A DNA stretch of 7,843 nucleotides from Candidatus Thalassarchaeaceae archaeon. GTDB taxonomy: Archaea > Thermoplasmatota > Poseidoniia > Poseidoniales > Thalassarchaeaceae. The stretch spans positions 1-7,843 of the forward strand of contig JASLJW010000174.1 in NCBI GenBank assembly GCA_030747885.1, given 5' to 3'. Positions 1 through 6,991 of the stretch are shown in pieces. The notes under the pieces were generated by a model. That model did no database searches, was not told where the DNA came from, and worked only from the letters and a program-made list of their open reading frames with translations. Every line of letters starts with the position of its first letter. The stretch's first letter is position 1. The position numbers and the translations under genes were made by a program.

Positions 1-18
1 CCTTGGAGAGAGCAGGCC

Positions 19-1596
19 TTGGACAGTTCCTTGCTCAAGGCTATGTCTTATTGGTCAGATAATCCAGAAGAATGGTTGGAAGCGGCATTGCCACGATTAC
101 CTGAAACAATTCGGATAAATCCACTACGTAGAGAAAAAATTTGGGTTAAAGAACAAATTGAGAAAATGGGGGCAAAAAGAATTGGATGGTGTCCAAATGC
201 GTGGAAAATGCCTTGGGTACGTGGAAAAATTCCTCCTGAACATCGTTCACTGTTCATTGCTTTGCACGAAACTGGACGAATTACACGGCAAGAAGCAGTC
301 TCAATGATTCCTTCTCTTCTTCTAGATTTGAAACAAGATGATGTGGTTCTGGACATGTGTGCTTCGCCTGGTTCAAAGAGTACTCACATCGCTGAGATTC
401 TTAATGGAACAGGAGTTGTGATTGCAAATGATGTGTCAAAGAAGAGAACAAATACATTGGTTGCAAACGCTCAGAGGGCATCGCTTCCTAACCTGCTAAT
501 CGTGCAACATGATGGACGGTATATTCCTAGAGTTCCTGGAGCAGGTTACGATGCAATATTGGTTGATGCGCCTTGCACAGGATCAGCCACAACTCGGAAA
601 AATCCAGATGTTTGGACGAAATGGCTTCCTTCGGGAGGTAAAACGCTTCATTCATTACAAATTGATTTATTATTACGGGCCATCAAAGTAGCTCGTTCAG
701 GTGCTAGTATTGTTTACTCAACCTGCTCACTAGATCCTATTGAAAATGAAGCAGTAATTGCTAGAATATTAGAACAAGATGAAGATGTGGAGATTGAAGA
801 AATCTCCAAAGAACAATTGGAAGGTCTCTCGTACCAAAATGGAATGACAGAATGGGTTGTTCTAGATGATAATATGAATCCAATCGAAAATTCTGAATTC
901 AACACATCTGTTAATCCTAAGATAATGAAGTCATTGAATCAGTGTATTCGAATCCATCAAGATGACTCGGGGCACGGGGGGTTCTTCGTTGCGAAATTAC
1001 GTGTAAAAAGGATAGATGAGGATACAAATCAACTAGACGTACGACGGATTTCTTCAAATCCAAATCGTAAAGGAGAGTTTCCAATTCCTTGTATAGATGA
1101 TGATTTAACTACAATTATGGAAATTCACTCGCCAGATATTGAATTTGCTTCCGTTTGGAAAAAGGGTAAGAGAATATTATGGGGCAGTAGAGCAATGAAA
1201 GAACGTGTGTGGGAAATGGAAACACAATCAAGAATTGATCGAATTCACGATGGTGAGCAGTGGCCTCCACTAAAGGTGCTTCATCTTGGAATTAGAGCTT
1301 GGGAAAGCAGAGATAAACGCGCATATAGACTAAGTTCTGAAGGATTACATTCAATTCATTTGAAGGGATTAGGAGAACGAGTGCATCGAATCGATGAGGA
1401 TGAGGCATTTAGAATTATGAATGAAAGTTCGCCTATAGAAAATTTGGGAAATTTAGCACCTGGAGGGCATTTGTTACTAATTGAAAAACATAATTCAGAA
1501 TGGAGAATTCCAATTTGGGTCGGTGAAAGAATTAGTCGAATGTGGAAACAACAAGAAGATGTGATTCTAAGAAAAATGCTGGAGGGGAAATCATGA
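19..1596 (+). CDS. tRNA (cytosine-5-)-methyltransferase, Trm4/NSUN2 type (NOL1/NOP2/Sun family)
   Basis: This is an S-adenosylmethionine-dependent RNA m5C methyltransferase. Relatives methylate cytosines in tRNA (C48/C49 region in archaea; also C34 and C40 in yeast). Counting from the TTG at 19, the SAM-binding loop is DMCASPGSK (112-120). Motif IV is DAPCTG, with the product-release cysteine C186. Motif VI is YSTCSL, with the catalytic cysteine C236. Blocks such as RQEAVSMIP, VIANDV, RKNPDVW and GGFFVA match eukaryotic Trm4/NSUN2 as I remember them, better than short archaeal NOL1 enzymes. Residues from about 375 to 525 resemble the C-terminal domain of NSUN2 (LKVLHLGIRAW, then AYRLSSEGL). 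The frame is open to base 1, so the true start is unsettled. Candidates are TTG 19 with GGAGAG at 5-10, ATG 43, or a site outside the window. The stop overlaps the next gene's ATG. The family is certain; the target nucleotide is inferred. Confidence 0.9.
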   Translation: MDSSLLKAMSYWSDNPEEWLEAALPRLPETIRINPLRREKIWVKEQIEKMGAKRIGWCPNAWKMPWVRGKIPPEHRSLFIALHETGRITRQEAVSMIPSLLLDLKQDDVVLDMCASPGSKSTHIAEILNGTGVVIANDVSKKRTNTLVANAQRASLPNLLIVQHDGRYIPRVPGAGYDAILVDAPCTGSATTRKNPDVWTKWLPSGGKTLHSLQIDLLLRAIKVARSGASIVYSTCSLDPIENEAVIARILEQDEDVEIEEISKEQLEGLSYQNGMTEWVVLDDNMNPIENSEFNTSVNPKIMKSLNQCIRIHQDDSGHGGFFVAKLRVKRIDEDTNQLDVRRISSNPNRKGEFPIPCIDDDLTTIMEIHSPDIEFASVWKKGKRILWGSRAMKERVWEMETQSRIDRIHDGEQWPPLKVLHLGIRAWESRDKRAYRLSSEGLHSIHLKGLGERVHRIDEDEAFRIMNESSPIENLGNLAPGGHLLLIEKHNSEWRIPIWVGERISRMWKQQEDVILRKMLEGKS

Positions 1597-2675
1597 AATG
1601 GTGTTTCCGTCTCATTTTATTGGTTTTTCTGGGACTAATTATTACACCATTAGCTGAAGCGACTCCAATCTTGGAGGTATTCACAGATGGAACTGAAACA
1701 TCATCAAATATTCTATCCGAAGAGTTACGTTGTGCTGTTGAGCAAGGCGAAGTTGGATTAATCGTTTGGCATTCAAATCCAGAAAGTTTACTACATATTT
1801 CAGCAGCGTCAGAAAGAGCACAAGATTTGGGAGCCAAAAGTGGGGATGTTTTCATTCAGGGAACTCAATTGAACATGACCAACGGAAGCCTTCCTACTGA
1901 GTTGAAAAGTATCAACATTACAATAGACGTGAATCAGGGAAATAATGGATTACTAATATTGCAAGCAAATACTACCTTGGAAGAAGACCTGTCTCCAACT
2001 ATTGTACTACAATGGCTATTGTTAAAGAAAAATGCAGAAATTTCGGATCATCCAATTGGACCTATTGACTCAAAAGTAGTTTCATATCATGCTTGGGATT
2101 CTAATGTAAATCGATCCGCAGGTGCAGAAAATAAATGGATGCACCAAATTGATTCACAAACCTTGGTGAGTTGGAACCTAGAAAATGAGGAGTTGATCGT
2201 AGTCGCTTCACTTGTTTCTCTTGATTCAAACGAAATCTATGGCTCTGGCGAAACCGAAATTCCTCGTTACAAACAATCCAATGAAAACAGCAAAGATTAC
2301 GCTATTTCTATACTCCTGTTGATTACTGGTACAATAGCATGCATGATTGTTGTATTATCTGAAAGAAGAAGACAAAAAGACATGCCTATGATAAGACCTG
2401 TCGTCCAACGGAAGGGAGAAAGAGAAGATTTTCTTATTGAAATCAACACAGGAAATGCATCGATTAGTATTACTTCTATTGGTGGAAATGGATACTGGAG
2501 ATACTCTGGCAAAGATATCCCAATTGAAATATCACCAAATACTAAGCGAGAAATTATGATTCGACAGACCTCAAAAAATCAATTTGAACCTTGCACAATT
2601 CGTTTAGAGGTTGAAGGACATGAAAGATGGGTCCTAGATCTTGAGTTCCCCGAATCTGATTCTGGTTCAAGATAG
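1593..2675 (+). CDS. Hypothetical single-pass membrane protein with signal peptide
   Basis: I do not recognise this 360-residue protein. It has a clear signal peptide (about residues 1-23, basic MKWCFR then a hydrophobic core ending near AEA). An external region of about 210 residues follows, rich in Asn, Ser, Thr and beta-type sequence. One membrane helix lies at about 237-256, followed at once by the basic stretch ERRRQK, which places the C-terminus in the cytoplasm. The last 80 or so residues look like a small beta-sandwich (alternating hydrophobics, FLIEINTGNASISI, then WVLDLEFPE). The ATG at 1593 is chosen over an upstream in-frame ATG at 1542 because it has a strong SD (GGAGGGG, 1581-1587, 5 bases away), starts exactly at the signal peptide, and overlaps the previous stop as ATGA, which suggests translational coupling. 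No catalytic motif is visible. A surface or envelope role is a guess. Confidence 0.75.
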   Translation: MKWCFRLILLVFLGLIITPLAEATPILEVFTDGTETSSNILSEELRCAVEQGEVGLIVWHSNPESLLHISAASERAQDLGAKSGDVFIQGTQLNMTNGSLPTELKSINITIDVNQGNNGLLILQANTTLEEDLSPTIVLQWLLLKKNAEISDHPIGPIDSKVVSYHAWDSNVNRSAGAENKWMHQIDSQTLVSWNLENEELIVVASLVSLDSNEIYGSGETEIPRYKQSNENSKDYAISILLLITGTIACMIVVLSERRRQKDMPMIRPVVQRKGEREDFLIEINTGNASISITSIGGNGYWRYSGKDIPIEISPNTKREIMIRQTSKNQFEPCTIRLEVEGHERWVLDLEFPESDSGSR

Positions 2676-2680
2676 AATTC

Positions 2681-2686
2681 TATATT
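2681..2686 (+). promoter_or_regulatory. Possible TATA element for the lrp transcript
   Basis: TATATT lies just after the stop of the membrane-protein gene, in the short gap before lrp. An archaeal start site about 25 bases downstream would fall near 2705-2712. That gives a leader of about 40 bases, which contains the hairpin at 2726-2747. No BRE-like purine run is obvious, and the element is short in an AT-rich background, so read-through from upstream remains possible. Confidence 0.35.
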
Positions 2687-2725
2687 CTGAAATATGTGCA
2701 AACTTCAAGAGCGGCGGACCGAACT

Positions 2726-2747
2726 GCAATCTCCCGAAGGGAGATGC
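2726..2747 (+). promoter_or_regulatory. GAA-triloop hairpin masking the lrp ribosome binding site
   Basis: ATCTCCC (2729-2735), GAA and GGGAGAT (2739-2745) form a perfect 7-bp stem. With A2728 bulged, GC 2726-2727 also pairs with GC 2746-2747. The 3' arm contains the SD GGGAG (2739-2743), 7 bases before the ATG at 2751. As RNA this would hide the SD. As DNA it is a near-perfect palindrome of the kind Lrp/AsnC proteins bind. A short outer pairing, GAGC 2709-2712 with GCTC 2753-2756, could also close around the start codon. The inverted repeat is certain; its function is inferred. Confidence 0.6.
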
Positions 2748-2750
2748 GGC

Positions 2751-3215
2751 ATGCTCGATGCGACAGACCGGGCCATACTAGCCATTCTGTTCAAGGACGC
2801 TACCATGTCCAACAGAACTGTAGCGGAAAAAGTAGGGGTTTCACAGGGTACAGTAAGCAACCGAATCAAGCGGATGGAGCAATTAGAAATCATAGAGGGG
2901 TATTCTATACGCTTAAATCCAGAAAAAATAGGCTGGAGAATGACTGTTGTTGTTGGTATCAGAATGGAGAAAGGGCGACTATTGGAAATTCAAGAAAAGA
3001 TTGCAGAAGATCCACGGGTGGTCTCAGTGTACGATGTTACTGGAGATTACGACTCAATGGTAGTTGCTTTGGCAAGAGATCGAGAGGATCTAAACGATTT
3101 TACCAAAACTGTGTTATCTCTGGATGGAATAGAACGATCGCATACACATATGGTACTGAATACAGTGAAGAATACTTGGATTGGAATTCCAGAACTCGAG
3201 TTTTCGTCCGATTAA
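2751..3215 (+). CDS. Lrp/AsnC family transcriptional regulator
   Basis: This is a 154-residue DNA-binding regulator of usual family length. The N-terminal winged helix-turn-helix covers about residues 3-60 (LDATDRAIL start, then TVAEKVGVSQGTVSNRIKRM as the recognition region). The C-terminal RAM/AsnC ligand-sensing and oligomerisation domain covers about 62-145, with VVSVYDVTGDYD at 90-101 fitting the family's GxYD turn. Lrp proteins assemble as dimers to octamers and often bind amino acids; the effector here cannot be read from sequence. An in-frame ATG at 2694 would add 19 residues with no SD and no family counterpart. ATG 2751 has an SD and begins exactly where family members begin. The helicase gene follows after 28 bases with no T-tract between, so co-transcription is likely. 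Autoregulation through the palindrome just upstream is plausible. Confidence 0.92.
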   Translation: MLDATDRAILAILFKDATMSNRTVAEKVGVSQGTVSNRIKRMEQLEIIEGYSIRLNPEKIGWRMTVVVGIRMEKGRLLEIQEKIAEDPRVVSVYDVTGDYDSMVVALARDREDLNDFTKTVLSLDGIERSHTHMVLNTVKNTWIGIPELEFSSD

Positions 3216-3216
3216 A

Positions 3217-3236
3217 AACCCCTCGAAGAGGAGGTT
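3217..3236 (+). promoter_or_regulatory. GAA-triloop hairpin masking the helicase ribosome binding site
   Basis: AACC (3217-3220) plus CCTC (3221-3224), loop GAA (3225-3227), then GAGG (3228-3231), a bulged A3232 and GGTT (3233-3236) form an 8-bp stem. The whole SD AGGAGGT (3229-3235) sits in the 3' arm, 8 bases before the ATG at 3244. Loop, single bulged A and SD placement repeat the design of the element at 2726-2747, although the arms differ in sequence. Translation gating or an Lrp operator are both possible. Confidence 0.6.
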
Positions 3237-3243
3237 ATCACAT

Positions 3244-6120
3244 ATGAGCCTCAATTCATCAATTAATTACATCCCTACTTGGAGAAAAATCCATGCAGAA
3301 ATGGAAATGGGATTACCTGCATCTGATCAATCATTATCAATGAATTTTGGAAGATGGGACGATCAACCACATCAACATCTTCCAATTGCTAGAATGCTTG
3401 CTGGCCCATGGGGAGGCGTTTTGGTCGCTGATGAGGTTGGTCTAGGGAAGACTATCTCTGCAATTATTGCTATTCGAGAACTTCAAGCAAGAGGAGAAAG
3501 GGGTGGTGTGATTATCGCCTGTCCAGGTGGCCTACGCTCAAAATGGAAACAAGAGCTGTATCATCGAGTCGAAATTGATGCAATTACTCCTAAATCATGT
3601 TCTGAATTTCTTTTGGCTTTAGACAAATTAGAAGATGGGGGAAACGAAGTCCTAATCGTTAGCCATGGGGTATTGAGGCGAGCAGAAATATTGGATTCAT
3701 TGGTGGATCGGGATCTCAATCTAATGCTGACAATTATGGATGAAGCGCACCATGCAAGGAATCCGAAATCTCGAATTCACGATGGGATTCAAATGCTATT
3801 TCTTGAATCTAAATGGAAAATGTTGTTGACTGCTACACCTGTAAATCTACAGAGTGAAGATCTGTATGTTCTTCTATCATTAATTGCACCTGATCGATGG
3901 CCTAACATTACAGCATTTCACAGAACTATGGGTCCTACAGCATCTATTCATCGTACTATCGATGCAATCTCAAGTGATCCAATAGATTCTGAAAATATTC
4001 TTTTGGAAGTGAATCGCCTATTGCATACCACTTCATTGGCGGATGATCCACGTCTAACAGAAATTAGGGGGCTTGTTGATAATATTACAGAATCAACTGG
4101 AACAGTTAGAAAGAGAATGATCGATTTACTACGAGAAATCAGACCTTTGAATGATATGCTTGTCCGCACCAGAAGAAAGGATTTAGACATGGAACTTGCT
4201 GAACGAATCCCAATTGTTCTACAAGTTGTTCTTTCAGAAGAGGAATGGACTCTCTATCACGCAGCTAGGCGGTGGTCACAAACATTGCAGAGGATAAAAA
4301 ATCCAGATGGTAAATTTGACTGGGCTTCGGTTATTCCTGAAAGAATGGCTTCTTCATGTCTACCTGCATATGCTAAACATGTATTGAGTAAAATCGTGGA
4401 AACACAAGAAGATCTCAAAGAACAAGATGAAGAAGAACATGATGAAGTTACTAGAAGATTGATTAATCGATTAGGAAATAGGGATGGATTAATCAGTGCA
4501 GCAGAGAATCTAGGAGATCAGGACACAAAACTAGATGCTCTACGTGCTTGGTTGCACCATACATTGAATGATAATGATGGAGGAGTGCTCTTGTTTTCAC
4601 AATTTCATGGAACGTTATCTCATCTGAAAAATAATCTCCAAAACGATGGTTTTAGTGTCGAATTATTGACTGGTAAAACATCCATGATTGAACGAGATAA
4701 AATCCGATCACGATTTGCAGAAGGAGAAATCGAAATTCTGTTGAGTAGTGAAGTAGGGAGTGAAGGGCTTGATCAACAACATTGTCATCGATTGGTAAAT
4801 TATGATCTGCCTTGGAATCCAATGAAACTTGAACAAAGAATCGGTAGACTAGATCGTTATGGCCAGACTAGTCCCACAATCCAGATTGCAAACCTCTGTG
4901 TAGAAGGTACAATTGATGCTGCTATTCTTGGAAGGCTATTGCATAGAATTCACATTTTCGAATCTTCATTGGGAATGGTTGATCCTATGTTGGGAAAGGC
5001 AATGAAAGTCCTCGCTGAAAGTGAAATTTCGAGGGATGCAGTTAGAAACAATTCATCGACTGGATTCAAAATTGTTGATTTAGAAACATATCGAGAAAAC
5101 AAAGATGACGATGTTGAAGACTTATTGCAATCAAGGAATTCGTGGGCAGAAGAAGCAGCATTAAAGGAAAGAATGGCCATTGGTGAAGACCCTGGTGTTC
5201 AATCGGTTCGACAGGACGTAATGGATAGAGGATTGGGGCTAGATTCCTCTTCAATTCGTGCGATTCTAGAATCTTGGGTTACTTCGAACGATGGGGAACA
5301 TTACGGTGAACTTACGGGAATTGTAATGATTAAAATGTCTGGAAAGATGATTGATGCTTGCATAAATTTGGGTAAAGGGGGTGCAAATTGGCAGAGGATT
5401 TTGAATCGACTAGCTACTACTGCTGGACCGCACTGGATAGAAGCGACATATCATCGAACTGAGGCCCGACAGCGAAGTGATCTAGTTTTCCTATCACCTT
5501 GGCATCCAATTGTCCAAATTGCGACCTCTGAATCAATAAATCGTGACTTTGCAGAAGGAATTACTGGAAGCGAATTAATTGCTGAAAATGGACCAATGGA
5601 AGGAATCCCTCCTATGACTAATTTCTTTGTTGCAGTTGAATGGAGGATTCATGGTTTGAGAGAATCGAAAATTCGTAGATGGCTTGCATTGGATAAAAAT
5701 GGAGAGCCGATACAAGAAGTAATCAAAAATCCATGGTCAGAATGTGATTTACAGCCATCACAAACCCTACTTACTGATAACGAAAAAGAAATCATTGAAT
5801 CGGCAAGAACTAGAATCCATACTGCACTGCTAAATCAGGAAAGGATGAGGTTGATGCCTCTGCTAACTGAACTTACTGAGAATTCTCATCAAGCTTGGAT
5901 GAGCAGGATTGATGCTGAACAAGAACAAATTCGAAAGGCAGAATGGAATTGTTTGCTAAGGGATGAGACGTTAGATCCGAGATGGCTGAGAATGAAACGA
6001 GGAATGATTCGATCACTTCACCAACAATTATCAAACCGTGTAACAGAAATTGAAAGAATTAGAGATGATATGCAAGCGAACATTTCATTCCCAATAGTCG
6101 TTAGAATTCTGAATCATTAA
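3244..6120 (+). CDS. RapA/HepA-like SNF2-family DEAD/DEAH ATPase
   Basis: This 958-residue superfamily 2 ATPase probably translocates on nucleic acid and remodels a protein-DNA or RNA polymerase complex. Motif I is ADEVGLGKT (62-70, Walker lysine K69). Motif II is DEAHH (166-170). Motif III is LTATP (195-199). Motif IV is near LFSQF (450-454). Motifs V and VI run from SSEVGSEGLDQ (501-511) through NYDLPWNP to EQRIGRLDRYGQ (530-541), with arginine fingers R532 and R535. The DLPWNP and RIGRLDRYGQ wording is typical of RapA/HepA-like proteins and related helicases. The ATPase core starts almost at the N-terminus, so RapA's N-terminal Tudor-like domains are absent. A C-terminal region of about 350 residues includes SPWHPIVQ (H754, P755), seen in some large helicases, and a helical end. 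ATG 3244 has a near-ideal SD; a TTG at 3181 would overlap lrp. All motifs are intact. The biological role is unknown, and no defence genes are adjacent. Confidence 0.88.
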   Translation: MSLNSSINYIPTWRKIHAEMEMGLPASDQSLSMNFGRWDDQPHQHLPIARMLAGPWGGVLVADEVGLGKTISAIIAIRELQARGERGGVIIACPGGLRSKWKQELYHRVEIDAITPKSCSEFLLALDKLEDGGNEVLIVSHGVLRRAEILDSLVDRDLNLMLTIMDEAHHARNPKSRIHDGIQMLFLESKWKMLLTATPVNLQSEDLYVLLSLIAPDRWPNITAFHRTMGPTASIHRTIDAISSDPIDSENILLEVNRLLHTTSLADDPRLTEIRGLVDNITESTGTVRKRMIDLLREIRPLNDMLVRTRRKDLDMELAERIPIVLQVVLSEEEWTLYHAARRWSQTLQRIKNPDGKFDWASVIPERMASSCLPAYAKHVLSKIVETQEDLKEQDEEEHDEVTRRLINRLGNRDGLISAAENLGDQDTKLDALRAWLHHTLNDNDGGVLLFSQFHGTLSHLKNNLQNDGFSVELLTGKTSMIERDKIRSRFAEGEIEILLSSEVGSEGLDQQHCHRLVNYDLPWNPMKLEQRIGRLDRYGQTSPTIQIANLCVEGTIDAAILGRLLHRIHIFESSLGMVDPMLGKAMKVLAESEISRDAVRNNSSTGFKIVDLETYRENKDDDVEDLLQSRNSWAEEAALKERMAIGEDPGVQSVRQDVMDRGLGLDSSSIRAILESWVTSNDGEHYGELTGIVMIKMSGKMIDACINLGKGGANWQRILNRLATTAGPHWIEATYHRTEARQRSDLVFLSPWHPIVQIATSESINRDFAEGITGSELIAENGPMEGIPPMTNFFVAVEWRIHGLRESKIRRWLALDKNGEPIQEVIKNPWSECDLQPSQTLLTDNEKEIIESARTRIHTALLNQERMRLMPLLTELTENSHQAWMSRIDAEQEQIRKAEWNCLLRDETLDPRWLRMKRGMIRSLHQQLSNRVTEIERIRDDMQANISFPIVVRILNH

Positions 6121-6159
6121 TCCTATTTGAGCAGTGATGTGTTTACAATATTAGTCAAA

Positions 6160-6166
6160 TTTTTTT
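6160..6166 (+). terminator. T-tract, probable terminator of the helicase transcript
   Basis: Seven consecutive T residues lie 40 bases after the helicase stop. Archaeal RNA polymerase terminates at short oligo-T runs without needing a strong hairpin. The run directly abuts the promoter of the next operon. Confidence 0.45.
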
Positions 6167-6167
6167 G

Positions 6168-6176
6168 ATATAAATA
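6168..6176 (+). promoter_or_regulatory. TATA box of the cytochrome oxidase operon
   Basis: ATATAAATA is a good match to the archaeal TATA box and sits in the only sizeable intergenic gap of the window (141 bases). A start site about 25 bases downstream (near 6196-6205) would leave a leader of roughly 60 bases before the ATG at 6262. The G-rich run GGGGG (6251-6255), 6 bases before the ATG, is a modest SD. Confidence 0.55.
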
Positions 6177-6261
6177 TTGGGAATTTTGTTGTGCTTCTAT
6201 TTCTAAAACATCCACGAACGCTTATCAACGGGAGTCTGAACGAAAGGGTCGGGGGCTCGGA

Positions 6262-6981
6262 ATGAGTATTGCCAGTGCGACTTTCGACCACTTGTGGGAC
6301 CACTATGTAATATGGTCAGCAATTGTAGGGGCAATCACATTCATTTGGCTGGCTCATCATTCACTATTTTATCGATCTAAGGACGTTGATGATGATTGGG
6401 AAGACGTGGACGGAATAGAAGTAGGGGTATTTCCAAAACATAACGACAATCTAACATTAGAACTTGCATGGACTATTATTCCGTTTATTCTGATTGTATG
6501 GCTGACGTACTATTCATGGGGCCCAATTAACGAAGTTTGGGCAGACCCAGATGACCCCAACAGCATGTATGGACTTGAGTGTGGAACCGAAGGAGCAGAT
6601 GCAAACAAATGCTATCATACAATTTCAATTACGGGACAACAATGGTTCTGGAATTTTGATTGTGGAGAACTTTCAGCAGATCTCTGTGATGCCTCAGAAT
6701 ACCAAGATCTCAATGGAACTATGGTGCCAGTATTATCTCTTAAACAAGGAGAATTTTATTTGGCAAATCTAACATCAGAAGATGTAACGCATTCTCCTTG
6801 GTTCGTGAAATTTGGAGTCAAAGAAGATGCTGTTCCAGGCCTAGATACTGCAATGTGGATTGCACCAACCTGTGACACATCAAACTGTGGAGGGGATGGT
6901 GAATCAACTCTCATTCTCTGTGCAGAATTTTGTGGAGATGATCATGCATACATGTCTGCAATAGTGCACGTTCATAGTTGA
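6262..6981 (+). CDS. coxB: Cytochrome c oxidase subunit II (CuA subunit)
   Basis: This 239-residue subunit accepts electrons at the binuclear CuA centre and passes them to subunit I of the aerobic terminal oxidase. Two membrane helices lie at about 14-34 and 67-85, the second in the typical LELAWTIIPFILIVW block, with an acidic loop (DVDDDWEDVD) between them on the cytoplasmic side. The external cupredoxin domain has the aromatic electron-entry motif QWFWNFD (127-133), H177 in THSPW, and CAEFCGDDHAYM, supplying C220, E222, C224, H228 and M231. All CuA ligands are therefore present. The domain also has six cysteines outside the metal site (107, 117, 134, 142, 204, 209). There is no lipoprotein signal and no fused cytochrome c. 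The protein stops shortly after the copper motif, at IVHVHS. Subunit I begins 10 bases downstream, so the two are one operon. Confidence 0.95.
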   Translation: MSIASATFDHLWDHYVIWSAIVGAITFIWLAHHSLFYRSKDVDDDWEDVDGIEVGVFPKHNDNLTLELAWTIIPFILIVWLTYYSWGPINEVWADPDDPNSMYGLECGTEGADANKCYHTISITGQQWFWNFDCGELSADLCDASEYQDLNGTMVPVLSLKQGEFYLANLTSEDVTHSPWFVKFGVKEDAVPGLDTAMWIAPTCDTSNCGGDGESTLILCAEFCGDDHAYMSAIVHVHS

Positions 6982-6987
6982 GGTGAT
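6980..6987 (+). promoter_or_regulatory. Strong ribosome binding site that sets the subunit I start
   Basis: GAGGTGAT matches eight consecutive bases of the ideal archaeal SD and overlaps the subunit II stop codon. An in-frame ATG at 6986 lies inside it and cannot be served by it. The ATG at 6992 is correctly spaced and is therefore the preferred start. Confidence 0.7.
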
Positions 6988-6991
6988 GAAA

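Larger units (their letters stand above)
6146..6179 (+). promoter_or_regulatory. Inverted repeat around the oxidase promoter
   Basis: CAATATT (6146-6152) and AATATTG (6173-6179) are perfect inverted repeats. Inside them, TCAAA (6155-6159) pairs with TTTGA (6164-6168) around TTTT. The right arm runs through most of the TATA box, so a bound repressor would cover it. As RNA the inner stem is weak. It could be an operator, or a chance dyad in AT-rich DNA. Confidence 0.4.

Noticed and set aside
2694..2750. Longer lrp start at ATG 2694
   Set aside because: No SD, too close to the TATA element for a leader, and the added 19 residues have no counterpart in the family; this stretch instead forms the hairpin leader.
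3181..3243. TTG start for the helicase inside lrp
   Set aside because: ATG 3244 has a near-ideal SD at the right distance; the upstream residues look like shifted lrp and spacer sequence.
2696..3247. Alternative + strand frame of about 180 codons over lrp
   Set aside because: The Lrp/AsnC frame has a complete helix-turn-helix and sensor domain; the alternative is a low-complexity shadow.
895..6115. Frequent GAATTC sites across the window
   Set aside because: They are scattered, mostly arise from coding of adjacent Glu/Arg-Phe or Arg-Ile type codons in AT-rich DNA, and show no spacing or orientation pattern.
3244..6120. Helicase as part of a phage-defence island (DISARM or Zorya)
   Set aside because: None of the partner genes (methylase, DUF1998-type, motor proteins, nuclease) are nearby; neighbours are a regulator and respiratory genes.
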